A stretch of 60,589 nt of DNA from Teichococcus deserti (GTDB lineage Bacteria > Pseudomonadota > Alphaproteobacteria > Acetobacterales > Acetobacteraceae). How positions within the stretch are numbered: position 1 is the stretch's first letter; every line of letters starts with the position of its first letter. This document shows, one piece after another, positions 60,478-60,589 of the stretch. The notes under the pieces were generated by a model. It was not told the origin of the DNA. It did not search any database and saw only the letters and a program-made list of their open reading frames with translations. The stretch covers positions 1-60,589 of the forward strand of contig NZ_MLCO01000016.1 in NCBI RefSeq assembly GCF_001982615.1, written 5' to 3'. Position numbers and translations under genes: made by a program.

Positions 60478-60589
60478 GCCGCCGGCGCAATATTGAGCGC
60501 TTCGTAAATAGTTTGAACATCTCTCAGCGAGCAGGTAATGCCGGGCTTCCCACCGCGGAAGCTTCGATGCCCGAGCCGCAGCCCCGTCC

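Overview
The window is very GC-rich (about 70 percent by eye) and is packed with alphaproteobacterial gene families: Tat-exported solute receptors, orphan Bug/TctC-type receptors, HAAT-type ABC cassettes, FCD-type GntR regulators, a pair of genes for a heptosyltransferase and a strand-loop-strand repeat protein, and Fur-box-like sites. This fits the Rhodospirillales/Acetobacteraceae (Roseomonas-like) soil or water bacteria. That placement is an inference from gene content. No rRNA, tRNA, CRISPR array, phage or intact insertion sequence was seen.

Layout. 1-303: a perfect 44-bp fold-back repeat at the window edge, the first codons of a leftward Tat-signal gene, and two Fur-like boxes. 304-4771: a complete five-gene HAAT ABC transporter. 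4745-12386: a leftward iron/siderophore operon (TonB receptor, DUF3649, PepSY membrane protein, DUF3325, YncE-like beta-propeller, EntA-like dehydrogenase, siderophore-type esterase) preceded by a perfect Fur-like palindrome. 12434-15322: a Bug receptor divergent from a GntR regulator and an isopropylmalate/tartrate dehydrogenase-like enzyme. 15445-18654: a BAHT-type O-heptosyltransferase and a strand-loop-strand repeat protein ending in a Hint domain. 18664-22207: a GGDEF/EAL protein, a small unknown protein and a DEAD-box helicase.

22264-26667: a leftward CoA-type catabolic cluster (two enoyl-CoA hydratases, an SDR, a Bug receptor) opposite a GntR gene, with a 23-bp palindrome between them and two copies of a 40-bp palindromic repeat. 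26668-27320: lower-GC, gene-poor DNA. 27378-33975: an IclR gene divergent from a duplicated SDR plus solute-receptor module with a polysaccharide-deacetylase-like enzyme in the middle. 34055-38175: a complete CUT1-type sugar/glycerol-phosphate ABC transporter. 38210-39642: a zinc-ribbon MBL-fold protein and a frameshifted RTX-like gene. 39818-44947: an aconitase-type hydratase pair, a PEP-mutase/isocitrate-lyase family lyase and a Bug receptor, opposite a LacI regulator.

45091-52153: nitrogen-compound catabolism (amino-acid-type oxidase, serine hydrolase, amidase, membrane protein, AMDase/maleate-isomerase-like enzyme, PuuE-type allantoinase, ureidoglycolate lyase). 52409-55288: an AlgF/AlgJ-like acetylation pair without the MBOAT partner, and a FadR-type regulator. 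55941-60477: a small membrane protein, a second beta-propeller, a NodB-fold protein, a fatty-acid-hydroxylase/sterol-desaturase family enzyme, a DUF938 methyltransferase and a small exported protein.

Overall this is an uptake-and-degrade region: many separate regulator-receptor-enzyme units for organic acids, CoA-linked substrates and ureides, next to a Fur-controlled siderophore unit and a likely protein-glycosylation pair.
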